A stretch of 34,795 nucleotides of DNA, taken from contig JAJLLM010000033.1 of NCBI GenBank assembly GCA_033837965.1, positions 1 through 34,795 on the forward strand, read 5' to 3'. The translations under genes and the position numbers were made by a program. This stretch comes from Pseudazoarcus pumilus_A (GTDB lineage: Bacteria; Pseudomonadota; Gammaproteobacteria; Burkholderiales; Rhodocyclaceae). Each line of letters starts with the position of its first letter. The stretch's first letter is position 1. The notes beneath the pieces were generated by a model that was not told the origin of the DNA, ran no database searches, and worked only from the letters and a program-made list of their open reading frames with translations. Shown here in pieces: positions 13,803 through 21,482 of this stretch.

Positions 13803-13842
13803 GAGCCGCCCGCAGGCGGCTCCCGGCGCGTGAGGCGCCGGG
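13803..13842 (-). promoter_or_regulatory. Two tandem hairpins between ahpC and ahpF
   Basis: GAGCCGCC-CGCA-GGCGGCTC (13803-13822) and CCCGGCGC-GTGAG-GCGCCGGG (13822-13842) are perfect 8-bp stems that abut. Neither has a U-tract. They lie 16 bp after the ahpC stop. They probably protect the ahpC 3' end or cause partial termination, lowering ahpF relative to ahpC. Confidence 0.55.
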
Positions 13843-13857
13843 CGGTTTAGGCAGAAA

Positions 13858-14424
13858 TCAGATCTTGCCGACCAGGTCCAGCGACGGAGCCAGGGTCTGC
13901 TCGCCTTCTTTCCACTTGGCCGGGCACACTTCGTTCGGGTGAGCGGCGACGTACTGGGCAGCCTTGAGCTTGCGCAGGGTCTCGGTCACGTCACGGGCGA
14001 TGGCGTTGTCGTGGATTTCGGCAGTCTTGATGACGCCTTCCGGGTTGATGATGAAGGTGCCGCGCAGCGCGAGGCCTTCTTCTTCGATGTGCACGCCGAA
14101 GGCACGCGTCAGCTGGTGCGTCGGGTCGCCGACCAGCGGGAACTGGGCCTTGCCGACAGCCGGCGAGGTCTCATGCCACACCTTGTGCGAGAAGTGGGTG
14201 TCGGTGGTGACGATGTACACCTCGGCACCGGCCTTCTTGAAGGCTTCGTAGTTGTCGGCAGCGTCTTCGACTTCGGTCGGGCAGTTGAAGGTGAAGGCGG
14301 CCGGCATGAAGATCAGGACGGACCACTGGCCCTTCAGGTTCTCTTCGGTGACCGGGATGAACTTGCCGTTGTAGAAGGCGTTGGCCGAGAACGGCTGCAC
14401 GGTGGTGTTGATCAACGAGCTCAT
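13858..14424 (-). CDS. ahpC: Alkyl hydroperoxide reductase subunit C (2-Cys peroxiredoxin)
   Basis: ATG 14424 is preceded by AGGAG at six bases; the open frame extends upstream to 14508 without support. The 188-residue protein shows the peroxidatic site PAAFTFNCPTE with Cys48. The resolving Cys lies in EVCPAKW near the C-terminus. This is the AhpC1/Prx1-type arrangement, and the length matches E. coli AhpC. It reduces hydrogen peroxide, alkyl hydroperoxides and peroxynitrite using AhpF. The upstream spacer is AT-rich and holds an OxyR-like tetrad array. It is the promoter-proximal gene of ahpCF. Confidence 0.97.
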   Translation of the reverse strand: MSSLINTTVQPFSANAFYNGKFIPVTEENLKGQWSVLIFMPAAFTFNCPTEVEDAADNYEAFKKAGAEVYIVTTDTHFSHKVWHETSPAVGKAQFPLVGDPTHQLTRAFGVHIEEEGLALRGTFIINPEGVIKTAEIHDNAIARDVTETLRKLKAAQYVAAHPNEVCPAKWKEGEQTLAPSLDLVGKI

Positions 14425-14520
14425 GGAAATCTCCTGTTTGAGGTTGACGGGTTGCTTGAAATCTTTCGCGGCCGGATCAGCCGACGGGTGAATCTTATTG
14501 CGTTGCACGATATTAGTGAA

Positions 14521-14557
14521 ATGAATAGACCGTATTTACGGGATAGGTATTTATTAT
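14521..14557 (-). promoter_or_regulatory. Possible OxyR-type site upstream of ahpC
   Basis: Four tetrads spaced 11 bp apart read ATGA, GTAT, ATAG and TTAT, against the OxyR pattern ATAG-N7-CTAT-N7-ATAG-N7-CTAT (12 of 16 positions). The site lies about 97-133 bp upstream of the ahpC start. The region is AT-rich, so a chance match is possible. A TAATAT hexamer nearer the gene could be the -10 of the promoter. Confidence 0.3.
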
Positions 14558-14641
14558 CAATAGAATTTATGACTAGGCCTATAAGTAAATATGGAAGCGA
14601 AACTCGCGGCTGCAGAACGAGTTTGAAAACGCATAAATGAA

Positions 14642-14668
14642 AACGGCCCGGGAAACCCCCGGGCCGTT
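14642..14668 (-). terminator. Rho-independent terminator of the deacetylase gene
   Basis: AACGGCCCGGG-AAACC-CCCGGGCCGTT is a perfect 11-bp stem. On the minus strand it is followed by TTTCATTTATG, giving a U-rich tail after the gene ending at 14696. Confidence 0.8.
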
Positions 14669-14695
14669 CTGTCATGAAGTGATGTTGCGTTGCAA

Positions 14696-15625
14696 TCAGC
14701 TCATCAGGGCCTTCACGTGGGCCTCGGTACTGCTCGCCAGACCATCCAGGCTGTAGCCCCCTTCTAGGATGGAGACGATACGACCCTCGCAGCACTCCTC
14801 GGCGAGTTGCTTGAGCTCCTCGGTGATCCAGCGATAGTCCTCGTCCTTGAAGTTGAGGCCGGCCAGCGGATCAAGCATGTGGGCGTCAAAACCCGCCGAG
14901 ATGATGATCAGCTCCGGGTTGAAGGCGCGGATCTTGGGCAGCAGCTCACTGCTGACCTGACTGCGGAACACCTCGGACGTGCAGCCCGGCGGCAGCGGCA
15001 CGTTGACGATGTTGCCGGCCACGCCGGTTTCGGCGCGCGAGCCGGTGCCGGGATACAGCGGCGACTGGTGCGTGGAACCGTAGAACAGTGCCGGATCGTT
15101 GTAGAAGGCGTCCTGCGTGCCGTTACCGTGATGCACGTCGAAATCGATGACGGCCACGCGCTCGAGCATGTGGCGCTCCTTGGCATACACCGCCGCAATT
15201 GCCGCCTGGTTGTAGATGCAGAAACCCATCGCGCGATTCGGCGTGGCGTGGTGACCGCAGGGGCGGGTGGCGCAGAAGACGTTGTCCACTTCCTTGTTCA
15301 TGACCTTGTCGACACCGGCGCAGGCTGCACCGACGCAACGCATCACGGCTTCCAGCGAACCCGGCGACATCACCGTGTCACCGCCGTCGAGCGGCATGGT
15401 GCCGTGGCGCGGCGAGATTTCCTCGACGTCCGACACATAGCCTTCGGTGTGCACCATCAGCACCTGTTCGCGCGTGCCGAGCGGCGCTTCGGCCCATTGC
15501 AGATCCGAGAATTCGGGCTTCTGCAGCGCGGCCAGAACGGCCTTCAGACGCTCGGGGGATTCCGGGTGACCGGGACCGGGGCGGTGTTCGAAACAGGCGG
15601 GATGCGAGTAGATCAGGGTAGTCAT
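14696..15625 (-). CDS. Histone deacetylase superfamily hydrolase
   Basis: The 309-residue protein has the arginase-like deacetylase signatures in order: GHPESPERL at about 19-27, RPCGHHATPNRAMGFC with the catalytic His125-His126 pair, and VIDFDVHHGNGTQ with zinc ligands Asp163 and His165. The third ligand is in SAGFDAH near residue 249, and a final ILEGGYSL follows. All catalytic residues are present. Bacterial members deacetylate small molecules such as acetylpolyamines, or proteins; the physiological substrate cannot be told from sequence. ATG 15625 has GAGG five bases upstream. It lies 84 bp after the DUF697-like gene on the same strand and may be co-transcribed with it. Confidence 0.93.
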   Translation of the reverse strand: MTTLIYSHPACFEHRPGPGHPESPERLKAVLAALQKPEFSDLQWAEAPLGTREQVLMVHTEGYVSDVEEISPRHGTMPLDGGDTVMSPGSLEAVMRCVGAACAGVDKVMNKEVDNVFCATRPCGHHATPNRAMGFCIYNQAAIAAVYAKERHMLERVAVIDFDVHHGNGTQDAFYNDPALFYGSTHQSPLYPGTGSRAETGVAGNIVNVPLPPGCTSEVFRSQVSSELLPKIRAFNPELIIISAGFDAHMLDPLAGLNFKDEDYRWITEELKQLAEECCEGRIVSILEGGYSLDGLASSTEAHVKALMS

Positions 15626-15709
15626 GGTGTCCTCATGGCCGGAGCCGCAGGATGGCGGCAGACAGGGGGATTATACGGTTCCCCCGAAAAGGGCGAAAAC
15701 GCATCCGGT

Positions 15710-16312
15710 TCAGCGCGTTGCGGGATCGATCAGCTGCCGGACACGGGTTGTGGCATGGCCCGCCGCGCGGGCATGCACACTGCGCAGGCTGGCAGCATCG
15801 GCACGTTGCCCCAGCGCGTGCAGCCCAAGGTAGTAATCGGCTGCCTTGCCGATGGCGAAGGTCGAGATGGCACTGGAGCGCGCACTCCAGGCAGCTCCGG
15901 CGGTCTGGCCGATGAGGGGAACGATCTTCAGCACGCTGCGCCCGACGGTATGGCCGACGATGCCGCCGGCCACGCCGGGACCCAGCCGGGCGATGAAATC
16001 GCGTGCCAGGGCGGTATCCCACTCCACGCCATGCAGATGAGCCAGACGTCTGAGCAGACGGGCCTGCAGCGTGGTGACCGCGATGAGGTCCACCACCGGC
16101 AACACACCAAGTGCCGCCGCACGTCGCGCATGCGCGAGGATCTCCTGCTCCGCGCTCTCGCCGCGCGAGGTTTGCGCCCGATCTGCAGCGACCGGAAGGC
16201 TGGTCCCGGCCGGTGCATCCGCGTTGCCGGCATGATCCTCCTGCGGGTCCAGCAGGGCGCGCAGGAGACGTTCGCGATAGGCGTTCAGACGCTCGCGTCC
16301 GGGGATGTCCAT
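15710..16312 (-). CDS. DUF697-like (YcjF-type) protein
   Basis: From ATG 16312 (AGGA seven bases upstream) the product has 200 residues; an in-frame TTG at 16333 is less supported. The C-terminal half contains two hydrophobic helical stretches (LGPGVAGGIVGHTVGR and LKIVPLIGQTAGAAWS) and the ISTFAIGKAADYYL segment. This resembles DUF697 domains found in YcjF and attached to GTPases. No GTPase domain is present here. It probably associates with the inner membrane. It is positioned between a lipoprotein gene (33 bp upstream) and the deacetylase, suggesting a three-gene transcript. The function is unknown. Confidence 0.7.
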   Translation of the reverse strand: MDIPGRERLNAYRERLLRALLDPQEDHAGNADAPAGTSLPVAADRAQTSRGESAEQEILAHARRAAALGVLPVVDLIAVTTLQARLLRRLAHLHGVEWDTALARDFIARLGPGVAGGIVGHTVGRSVLKIVPLIGQTAGAAWSARSSAISTFAIGKAADYYLGLHALGQRADAASLRSVHARAAGHATTRVRQLIDPATR

Positions 16313-16345
16313 CGACTTGTCCTGCAGTGGCAATCACCGCAGCCT

Positions 16346-16717
16346 TCAGTTGCGTGCGGGTTCGGACTGCGGGGTAGCGGAAGGGTTCGCGTTGGCTACT
16401 TCTTCGTTCGGAGCAGCGGAGGACGATTCGGATTCCGGCCGGACAGCCTGGACGACTTCAACGCCTGCCTCGCGGATGCGGCTGGCTGCATTCAGGGTGG
16501 CATCGAAAATCTTGCGGGCAGCCTCTTCGGCAGCTTCGCGCGCATCACGCACTTCGCTGCCGGGTGCGCCGGCATGGGACGGGAAATTTCGTACTGCGGG
16601 GACTTCGCCGGAAGACGGAGCAGTTTCGGTGGCCTGCGGCGGAATCGGGCGATCCGGCGCGCATGCGGCCAGGAACAGCAAGAACGAGGCGGCGGAAAGT
16701 GCCGCTACGTTTTTCAT
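16346..16717 (-). CDS. Small lipoprotein
   Basis: ATG 16717 has AAGGA eight bases upstream; the adjacent GTG at 16720 is less likely. The 123-residue product begins MKNVAALSAASFLLFLAACAPD, a lipoprotein signal peptide with LAAC lipobox and Cys19. The mature part is proline- and acid-rich, then predicted helical (VRDAREAAEEAARKIFDATLNAASRI), and ends in a low-complexity Ser/Ala/Pro tail. No conserved domain is recognised. The residue after Cys is Ala, so sorting to the outer membrane is expected. It is the first gene of a possible lipoprotein-DUF697-deacetylase unit. Confidence 0.75.
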   Translation of the reverse strand: MKNVAALSAASFLLFLAACAPDRPIPPQATETAPSSGEVPAVRNFPSHAGAPGSEVRDAREAAEEAARKIFDATLNAASRIREAGVEVVQAVRPESESSSAAPNEEVANANPSATPQSEPARN

Positions 16718-16797
16718 CACTACTTTCCTTGAAAGTTGTTTTGGACCCTTTCAAAACTATGCCTTTGGGACAAAAAAGCAAGGTAGTTTGGTCCGAA

Positions 16798-16814
16798 TGC
16801 AACAATCCGTTGCA
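16798..16814. promoter_or_regulatory. 17-bp dyad upstream of the lipoprotein gene
   Basis: TGCAAC-AATCC-GTTGCA has perfect 6-bp arms and lies between the efp terminator and the lipoprotein gene, about 80 bp from its start. It could be an operator of an unknown regulator, or chance. Confidence 0.3.
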
Positions 16815-16842
16815 GTTAACCTACATTTTCGTAGTGCAGCAC

Positions 16843-16867
16843 GAAAAAAAGCCCGCTGGGCGGGCTT
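16843..16867 (-). terminator. Rho-independent terminator of efp
   Basis: On the minus strand AAGCCCGC-CCA-GCGGGCTT is followed directly by a run of seven T (seen as aaaaaaa on the plus strand). It lies about 30 bp after the efp stop. This is a strong canonical terminator. Confidence 0.85.
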
Positions 16868-16897
16868 CTTCGCTTGGCTCCGCTGCAGAGCCGCAGA

Positions 16898-17455
16898 TTA
16901 CTTCACGCGGTTCTTGTACTCATCGGTACGCGTGTCGATCTCGATCTTGTCCCCGATCTCGACGAAGGCCGGCACCATCAGTTCGAAACCGGTCGCGATC
17001 TTGGCCGGCTTGAGCACCTTGCCCGAGGTGTCGCCCTTGACGGCCGGCTCGGTGTAGGTGACCTCGCGCACGACGGAGTTCGGCAGTTCAACCGAAATGG
17101 CCTTGCCGTTGTAGAACACCACTTCGCAAGCCAGACCGTCTTCCAGGTACTTGAGCGCGTCGGTCATGTTCTCGGCCTCGACCTCGAACTGGTTGTACTC
17201 CTCGTCCATGAAGACGTACATCGGGTCGGCAAAGTAGGAGTAGGTCACTTCCTTGCGCTCGAGCACGACGACATCGAACTTGTCGTCGGCCTTGTACACC
17301 GATTCCGAGGCCGAACCGTTGAGCAGGTTCTTGAGCTTCATCTTGACGACGGCGGAGTTGCGGCCGGACTTGTTGTATTCGGCCTTCTGCACCACCAGCG
17401 GGTCGTTGCCGACCATGATGACGTTGCCGGAGCGGAGTTCCTGGGCGGTTTTCAT
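16898..17455 (-). CDS. efp: Translation elongation factor P, arginine-rhamnosylated type
   Basis: From ATG 17455 the protein has 185 residues, normal for EF-P. The conserved N-terminal loop reads YNKSGRNSAVVKMKLKNLL, with Arg32 at the position that carries beta-lysyl-lysine in E. coli. This SGRN loop is the type modified by EarP with rhamnose, and the earP gene lies directly upstream. EF-P enters the ribosomal E site and relieves stalling at polyproline stretches. The remaining OB-fold domains are intact (VVLERKEVTYSYFADPMYVFMD, then VELPNSVVREVTYTEPAVKGDT). A strong terminator follows. Confidence 0.97.
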   Translation of the reverse strand: MKTAQELRSGNVIMVGNDPLVVQKAEYNKSGRNSAVVKMKLKNLLNGSASESVYKADDKFDVVVLERKEVTYSYFADPMYVFMDEEYNQFEVEAENMTDALKYLEDGLACEVVFYNGKAISVELPNSVVREVTYTEPAVKGDTSGKVLKPAKIATGFELMVPAFVEIGDKIEIDTRTDEYKNRVK

Positions 17456-17535
17456 GCTTGCGAGATTTCCTGGACAGGTGCGGGACGGCAACGACACGAG
17501 ATCGGGGCGAGCCGCGATTTTTGAAAAACCGTTGA

Positions 17536-18696
17536 TTATACGCCCGTTTCCACAAAATTCAGCAAGCCCTCCGCCAGGTCCTGACGTGCTCCCAGCTCGG
17601 CACTCCAGCACTCACAGTGCTGCGCAAATTGCGGCAACGCCGCGGCAAACTCCAGCCAGGCACGAGCGACATCGCCGGACCCGTTCCAGGCACGCCAGAA
17701 GGTCGTGACCGCAGCAGCAAGCGGAGCCGGCGCACCATGCAGAAATCGCTGCAGAAAGGCGTCGAGCTTGACCTCATGCGCACTTTCAGCCTGTCGGTAG
17801 ATGTGCCACACGAAGGGGCGAGCAGCCCATTGCGCACGCACGAAGGAGTCCTCACCCCGCACGAAATTGATGTCACATGACCACAGCAGACGGTCGTAGC
17901 GGTCCTGATCGACAAAGGGAAGGACCGTGACCGACAAGGCACGATCCTGCAACTGCTCACCCACGCCCAGGCGAACATGTCCGAAATGGCGTGCGACGTC
18001 GGCGACTACCCGGCCATCCGGTACCAGCAGTTCCACCGGTGGCTGTGAAGCGGCCCACACGGACAACAGGGCTGACAGGGCCGACTGCTCGTAACAGAAC
18101 AGCGAGATCACGCTGGCGCCCGGCGTCGGCGTGCGCCCGATCAGGCCTGCGAGAAATTCTTTGCGGCCCGCCGGATCGCCACGCATGTAGTCACGCCGTT
18201 CCAGCAGATCGGGTTCACGCAACAGACCCCCGGTGGCGGCGCTGAAGCCAGGAAAGAAGAAATGTCGCCGCAAGGGCAGGACAGGGTGCGGCGACGGCAG
18301 GCGGTGACAGCCTTCGATCCATGCCTCGGCACTGAGGTATTCGAGGTTGATCCACACCGGTGGGGTCGGACGAGCAGCCATTGCAACCAGAACCTGGTCC
18401 GGCAACTCGCAGGCAAAGGCTTCGATGACCACATCATCCTTGGCGACGTCATCAAAAGGGGCAGCCCAGCGACGCACCAAAACACCATCCAGTTGCTGTG
18501 CATCATGGTGCAGCGAAGTTCGCGGATACAGTTTCTGCAGGCTCGCGAGCTCATCCAGCCAGAGGGTGACGTGCTGTCCATGGTGCGTTGCAAGAGACCT
18601 TGCAAGACGCCAGCAGACCCCGATATCCCCGAAGTTATCCACAACCCGGCAGAACAGGCTCCAACGTCTGCCGGTACGCGTGTGTGGCACTTTCAT
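17536..18696 (-). CDS. earP: EarP, EF-P arginine rhamnosyltransferase
   Basis: The 386-residue protein starts with WSLFCRVVDNFGDIGVCWRLARSLA, the hallmark of EarP (DUF2331). Both conserved acidic residues of that loop (Asp20, Asp24) are present; one serves as catalytic base. Further family segments are INLEYLSAEAWIEGCHRLPS and CDINFVRGEDSFVRAQWAARPFVWHIY, which form the dTDP-rhamnose site. The enzyme inverts dTDP-beta-L-rhamnose onto Arg32 of EF-P in the cytosol. efp follows 80 bp downstream on the same strand, the arrangement also known in other betaproteobacteria and Neisseria. The length is typical and no residue appears lost. Confidence 0.95.
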   Translation of the reverse strand: MKVPHTRTGRRWSLFCRVVDNFGDIGVCWRLARSLATHHGQHVTLWLDELASLQKLYPRTSLHHDAQQLDGVLVRRWAAPFDDVAKDDVVIEAFACELPDQVLVAMAARPTPPVWINLEYLSAEAWIEGCHRLPSPHPVLPLRRHFFFPGFSAATGGLLREPDLLERRDYMRGDPAGRKEFLAGLIGRTPTPGASVISLFCYEQSALSALLSVWAASQPPVELLVPDGRVVADVARHFGHVRLGVGEQLQDRALSVTVLPFVDQDRYDRLLWSCDINFVRGEDSFVRAQWAARPFVWHIYRQAESAHEVKLDAFLQRFLHGAPAPLAAAVTTFWRAWNGSGDVARAWLEFAAALPQFAQHCECWSAELGARQDLAEGLLNFVETGV

Positions 18697-18780
18697 GAAG
18701 CTTCAAAGACCCCTGACAACATCCCTGAAATCCTTACTGGTATTGGGTTTCAAAAATATGATCAGATTCTGAAATACCTG

Positions 18781-18799
18781 TCGAAAGTAATACTTTCGA
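18781..18799. promoter_or_regulatory. Perfect palindrome in the earP upstream region
   Basis: TCGAAAGT-AAT-ACTTTCGA has 8-bp arms and a 3-base centre. It lies 85-103 bp before the earP start, in an AT-rich spacer between rsuA and earP. The size and symmetry fit a dimeric repressor or activator site; the regulator is unknown. Confidence 0.4.
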
Positions 18800-18934
18800 A
18801 AAATCTGCACCAGAAACGGGAATCGGCACTGGCTGGCTTGTCAGGAAGTCAACAGATTTGTCCACAGCCGTGAAAACGCTGCAAAACGGTGCATGGGCAT
18901 CGCCGCACATGCACGCTATCGACGCATCTCCACC

Positions 18935-19648
18935 TCAGGACGCATCAAAACGGGCCAGCGCTGCCAGATCGGCTTCGGACATCCAGCGCCAGTCCCCTGC
19001 CACCAGATCGGACGGCAACTGCAGCCCTCCCACCGAGCGGCGATGCAGGGTCTCGACGCGATTTCCGGCCGCCCCGATCATGCGACGCACCTGGTGGTAT
19101 TTGCCTTCGGTCACCACCAGATCCAGTGCCGATTCCCCGGTCGCCTCGCAATGGTGCGCCCGGATCGGTGCGGGCTCGTCATGCAGCTGCACACCTTCGC
19201 GCAGTGCACCGAGCAGTTCCTCGCTGACCGGATGCTTCAGACCGACTTCGTAGCACTTCGGGATGCGCTTCTTGCCCGAACTCCAGGTGTGGATGAACTG
19301 CCCGTCATCCGACATCAGCAACAGGCCGGTGGTGTCTACGTCCAGCCGTCCGACCGGCTGCACGTCGCGCAGCGCGAATTGCGGCGGCAACAGCTCGAAG
19401 ATCGAGCGGTGATGCTGGGGCTGACGCGAACACTCGTAATCCAGCGGCTTGTGCAACATCAGGTAGACGCGCTCGTGCCAGGGCCACACTTCACCGTCGA
19501 CGACAAACTCCAGCCCTCTGGCCTCGATCTCGAAAAAGGGGTCTTCAATGACTTCACCGCCGATCTCGACCAGACCGGCGCGGATGAGGGAGCGGCATTC
19601 GCGGCGACTGCCGAAACCCTGGGTTTGCAGGATGCGTTCAAGTTTCAT
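18935..19648 (-). CDS. rsuA: 16S rRNA pseudouridine synthase (RsuA family)
   Basis: ATG 19648 is taken as the start because MKLERILQTQGFGSRRECRSLI is the usual RsuA N-terminus; the open frame extends 22 codons upstream. The 237-residue protein has an N-terminal S4 RNA-binding domain (about 2-55). The catalytic domain follows, with VGRLDVDTTGLLL holding the nucleophile Asp103, then YEV..K and GKYHQVRRM motifs. RsuA converts U516 of 16S rRNA to pseudouridine. A related large-subunit synthase such as RluE/RluB is the alternative, but the length and motifs fit RsuA best. It is divergent from the SRPBCC gene at 19975. Confidence 0.85.
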   Translation of the reverse strand: MKLERILQTQGFGSRRECRSLIRAGLVEIGGEVIEDPFFEIEARGLEFVVDGEVWPWHERVYLMLHKPLDYECSRQPQHHRSIFELLPPQFALRDVQPVGRLDVDTTGLLLMSDDGQFIHTWSSGKKRIPKCYEVGLKHPVSEELLGALREGVQLHDEPAPIRAHHCEATGESALDLVVTEGKYHQVRRMIGAAGNRVETLHRRSVGGLQLPSDLVAGDWRWMSEADLAALARFDAS

Positions 19649-19974
19649 GCTGCGGAGTGTAGCGCGGCCACCACGGGATAACTTCTGTATCCGCTGTGTG
19701 CCGCATGTGGACAAGTACGGCCTGATGGGGATTGCGGAAATCCGGCCACATTCGGCTCACAGCAGGACAAGTGTTTTCCAACCGTGTTGTCTTCAGGACA
19801 ACTATCTGATTGATATCGGGTAAACCGTCTTATCCACAGAAACCGTCAAAGCATCATCATTACTCTTGTCTTTAAAAGAAAGAAGTTAACAAGCAACTTC
19901 CTTCCACCCTGCAGGCAGGAGGAAGGCGATGGCAGCCTTGCCGCAAGGGCCTGTTAGACTTCGTCGCAAGCCTC
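19649..19974. promoter_or_regulatory. Divergent intergenic region with DnaA-box-like sites
   Basis: This 326-bp AT-richer spacer separates rsuA from the SRPBCC-rdgC genes and holds no ORF that I can support. A perfect DnaA-box consensus TTATCCACA lies at 19830-19838. A one-mismatch box TGTGGACAA (reverse orientation) lies at 19704-19712. A near-continuous hairpin (ccttcc...ggaagg, 19900-19926) sits 49 bp before the SRPBCC start and may be part of its leader. Promoters for both directions should lie here, but I could not assign hexamers. Confidence 0.4.
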
Positions 19975-20457
19975 ATGGAGTTGTCCGTCTTGAAGTTCGA
20001 ACACGTCGTGATCGTCAACGACCCGCAGAACCCCCTGATCGAGGATCTCAGCCGCGAACAGCTGTGGTTCGGCCTGTTGTGCCGGGTCGAGAATCCCGCG
20101 CCGTTTCTGCCTGGCCTGGAAGCGTGTGAAGTGCTGGAACGCTGGCAGGACGGTCTGCTGCGTGAGCTTGATTTCGGTGCCTTGCGCATTCGTGACCGTG
20201 TCACGCTCGATCCGATGAACTCGGTCACCTTCGAGGCCGAACAGTGTGAGCAGCATGCCGGTGGCAGCCTCACCATCGGCATCGAGGAGCCCGCCAGCGG
20301 ACAACTGGTGATGCGTTTCGTCTATCGCACGACACAGCCTGAATCAGAGGACGGCAGCACGATGTACGCCGATCTGGTGAGATCGGCCTACGAGCAGTCC
20401 GACATCGATACCGTGCGGGTGATTCGCGAGATCGTCGCGAGCGGCCGCTTGCAGTAA
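19975..20457 (+). CDS. SRPBCC/AtaL-like (DUF1857) protein
   Basis: The 160-residue protein starts FEHVVIVNDPQNPLIEDLSREQLWFGLLCRVENPAPFLPGLEACEV, which resembles the DUF1857 (AtaL-like) branch of the START/SRPBCC fold. That fold is a helix-grip domain with a hydrophobic ligand cavity. Later segments (TFEAEQ, LTIGIEEPASGQLVMRFVYRT, YADLVRSAYEQSDIDTVRVIREIV) complete the strand and C-terminal helix pattern. No enzyme motif is evident and the ligand is unknown. No convincing ribosome site precedes ATG 19975; an in-frame TTG follows closely and could be the true start. rdgC is 53 bp downstream. Confidence 0.7.
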   Translation: MELSVLKFEHVVIVNDPQNPLIEDLSREQLWFGLLCRVENPAPFLPGLEACEVLERWQDGLLRELDFGALRIRDRVTLDPMNSVTFEAEQCEQHAGGSLTIGIEEPASGQLVMRFVYRTTQPESEDGSTMYADLVRSAYEQSDIDTVRVIREIVASGRLQ

Positions 20458-20510
20458 CATCCACGCCCCGTCGCCGGACGGGTGTTTTCAATTCGCGGAA
20501 ACCTTTTCTC

Positions 20511-21467
20511 ATGTGGTTCAGAAACCTTCAGCTCTATCGCTTGCCGGCCCCGTGGAACATCGACGCCGAGACCCTGCAGCAACAGCTCGCGCGTCGCGCC
20601 TTCCAGCCTTGCGGCAGTCAGGATCAGGAAAGCCGTGGCTGGGTCGCTCCCTGCGCTGACGATGTGCTGGTGCATCGTGTCGGCACCCACTGGCTGATCG
20701 CGCTGGGTTTCGAGCAGCGTCTGTTGCCGGCGGCGGTGGTCAAGCAGGAAGCCGAAGAGCGCGCCGAACTGATTGCCGCCGAGCAGGGCTACAAGCCGGG
20801 CCGCAAGCAGATGAAGGAACTGCGTGAGCAGGTGCTGCAGGAGTTCCTGCCCAGAGCGTTCACACGCCGCAGGAAGGTCTATGCCTGGATCGATCCGGTG
20901 GGTGGCTGGCTTGGCATCGATGCGCCCAGCCAGACGCGTGCGGAAGACGTGCTGGGGGCATTGCGCGATTCACTCGATGCCCTGCCGCTGGCCTTGCTGC
21001 GCACCGAACGTTCGCCCGGCTCGGCGATGGCGGACTGGCTGGCAGGTGGTGAGGCGCCGAGCGGCTTTTCCATCGATCTCGATTGCGAGCTGCGCTCGAT
21101 CACCGAAAGCAAGGCAGCCGTTCGTTACGTCAATCACGTGCTGGATGCCGAAGAAATCCGTGGCCATCTGGCTGCCGGCAAGATGCCGACGCGCCTCGCG
21201 CTGACCTTCGACGACCGCATCAGCTTCGTGCTGACCGAGAAGCTGGAGATCAAGCGCCTCGACTTCCTCGATGTGGTGAAGGAAAAAGTCGAAGAATCCG
21301 GCGCCGAAGACGCACAGGCCATGTTCGATGCCTCCTTCGCCTTGATGACGGGCGAACTGGCACGCCTGCTGCCGGAACTGATGGACGCGCTCGGCGGCGA
21401 ACTGGAAGCCGAAAAGCCGTCAGCTGAAGCCACGTCTGCCACGCCGCCGTGGGAAGTGGCGGCCTGA
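20511..21467 (+). CDS. rdgC: Recombination-associated protein RdgC
   Basis: The 318-residue protein opens with MWFRNLQLYRL, the classic RdgC start. It continues with family features: WVAP, LIALGFEQRLLPAAVVKQEAEER, a basic GYKPGRKQMKELREQV stretch, FLPRAF and AWIDP. RdgC forms a ring-shaped dimer around DNA and limits RecA access, acting in recombination control. The length is slightly above E. coli RdgC because of an acidic, alanine-rich tail after residue 295. It is convergent with gcdH, the two stops being 15 bp apart. Confidence 0.96.
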   Translation: MWFRNLQLYRLPAPWNIDAETLQQQLARRAFQPCGSQDQESRGWVAPCADDVLVHRVGTHWLIALGFEQRLLPAAVVKQEAEERAELIAAEQGYKPGRKQMKELREQVLQEFLPRAFTRRRKVYAWIDPVGGWLGIDAPSQTRAEDVLGALRDSLDALPLALLRTERSPGSAMADWLAGGEAPSGFSIDLDCELRSITESKAAVRYVNHVLDAEEIRGHLAAGKMPTRLALTFDDRISFVLTEKLEIKRLDFLDVVKEKVEESGAEDAQAMFDASFALMTGELARLLPELMDALGGELEAEKPSAEATSATPPWEVAA

Positions 21468-21482
21468 GTGTTCCGCTGGTGT

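Noticed and set aside
14807..16732. 641-residue plus-strand ORF
   Set aside because: It is antisense to the deacetylase, DUF697 and lipoprotein genes, all of which have recognisable motifs and ribosome sites. Its composition (Gly/Arg/His) is typical of an antisense shadow.
19649..19974. Replication origin
   Set aside because: Only two DnaA-like boxes are present in this spacer, with no dnaA gene and no clear AT-rich unwinding element. The gyrB position points to an origin to the right of the window.
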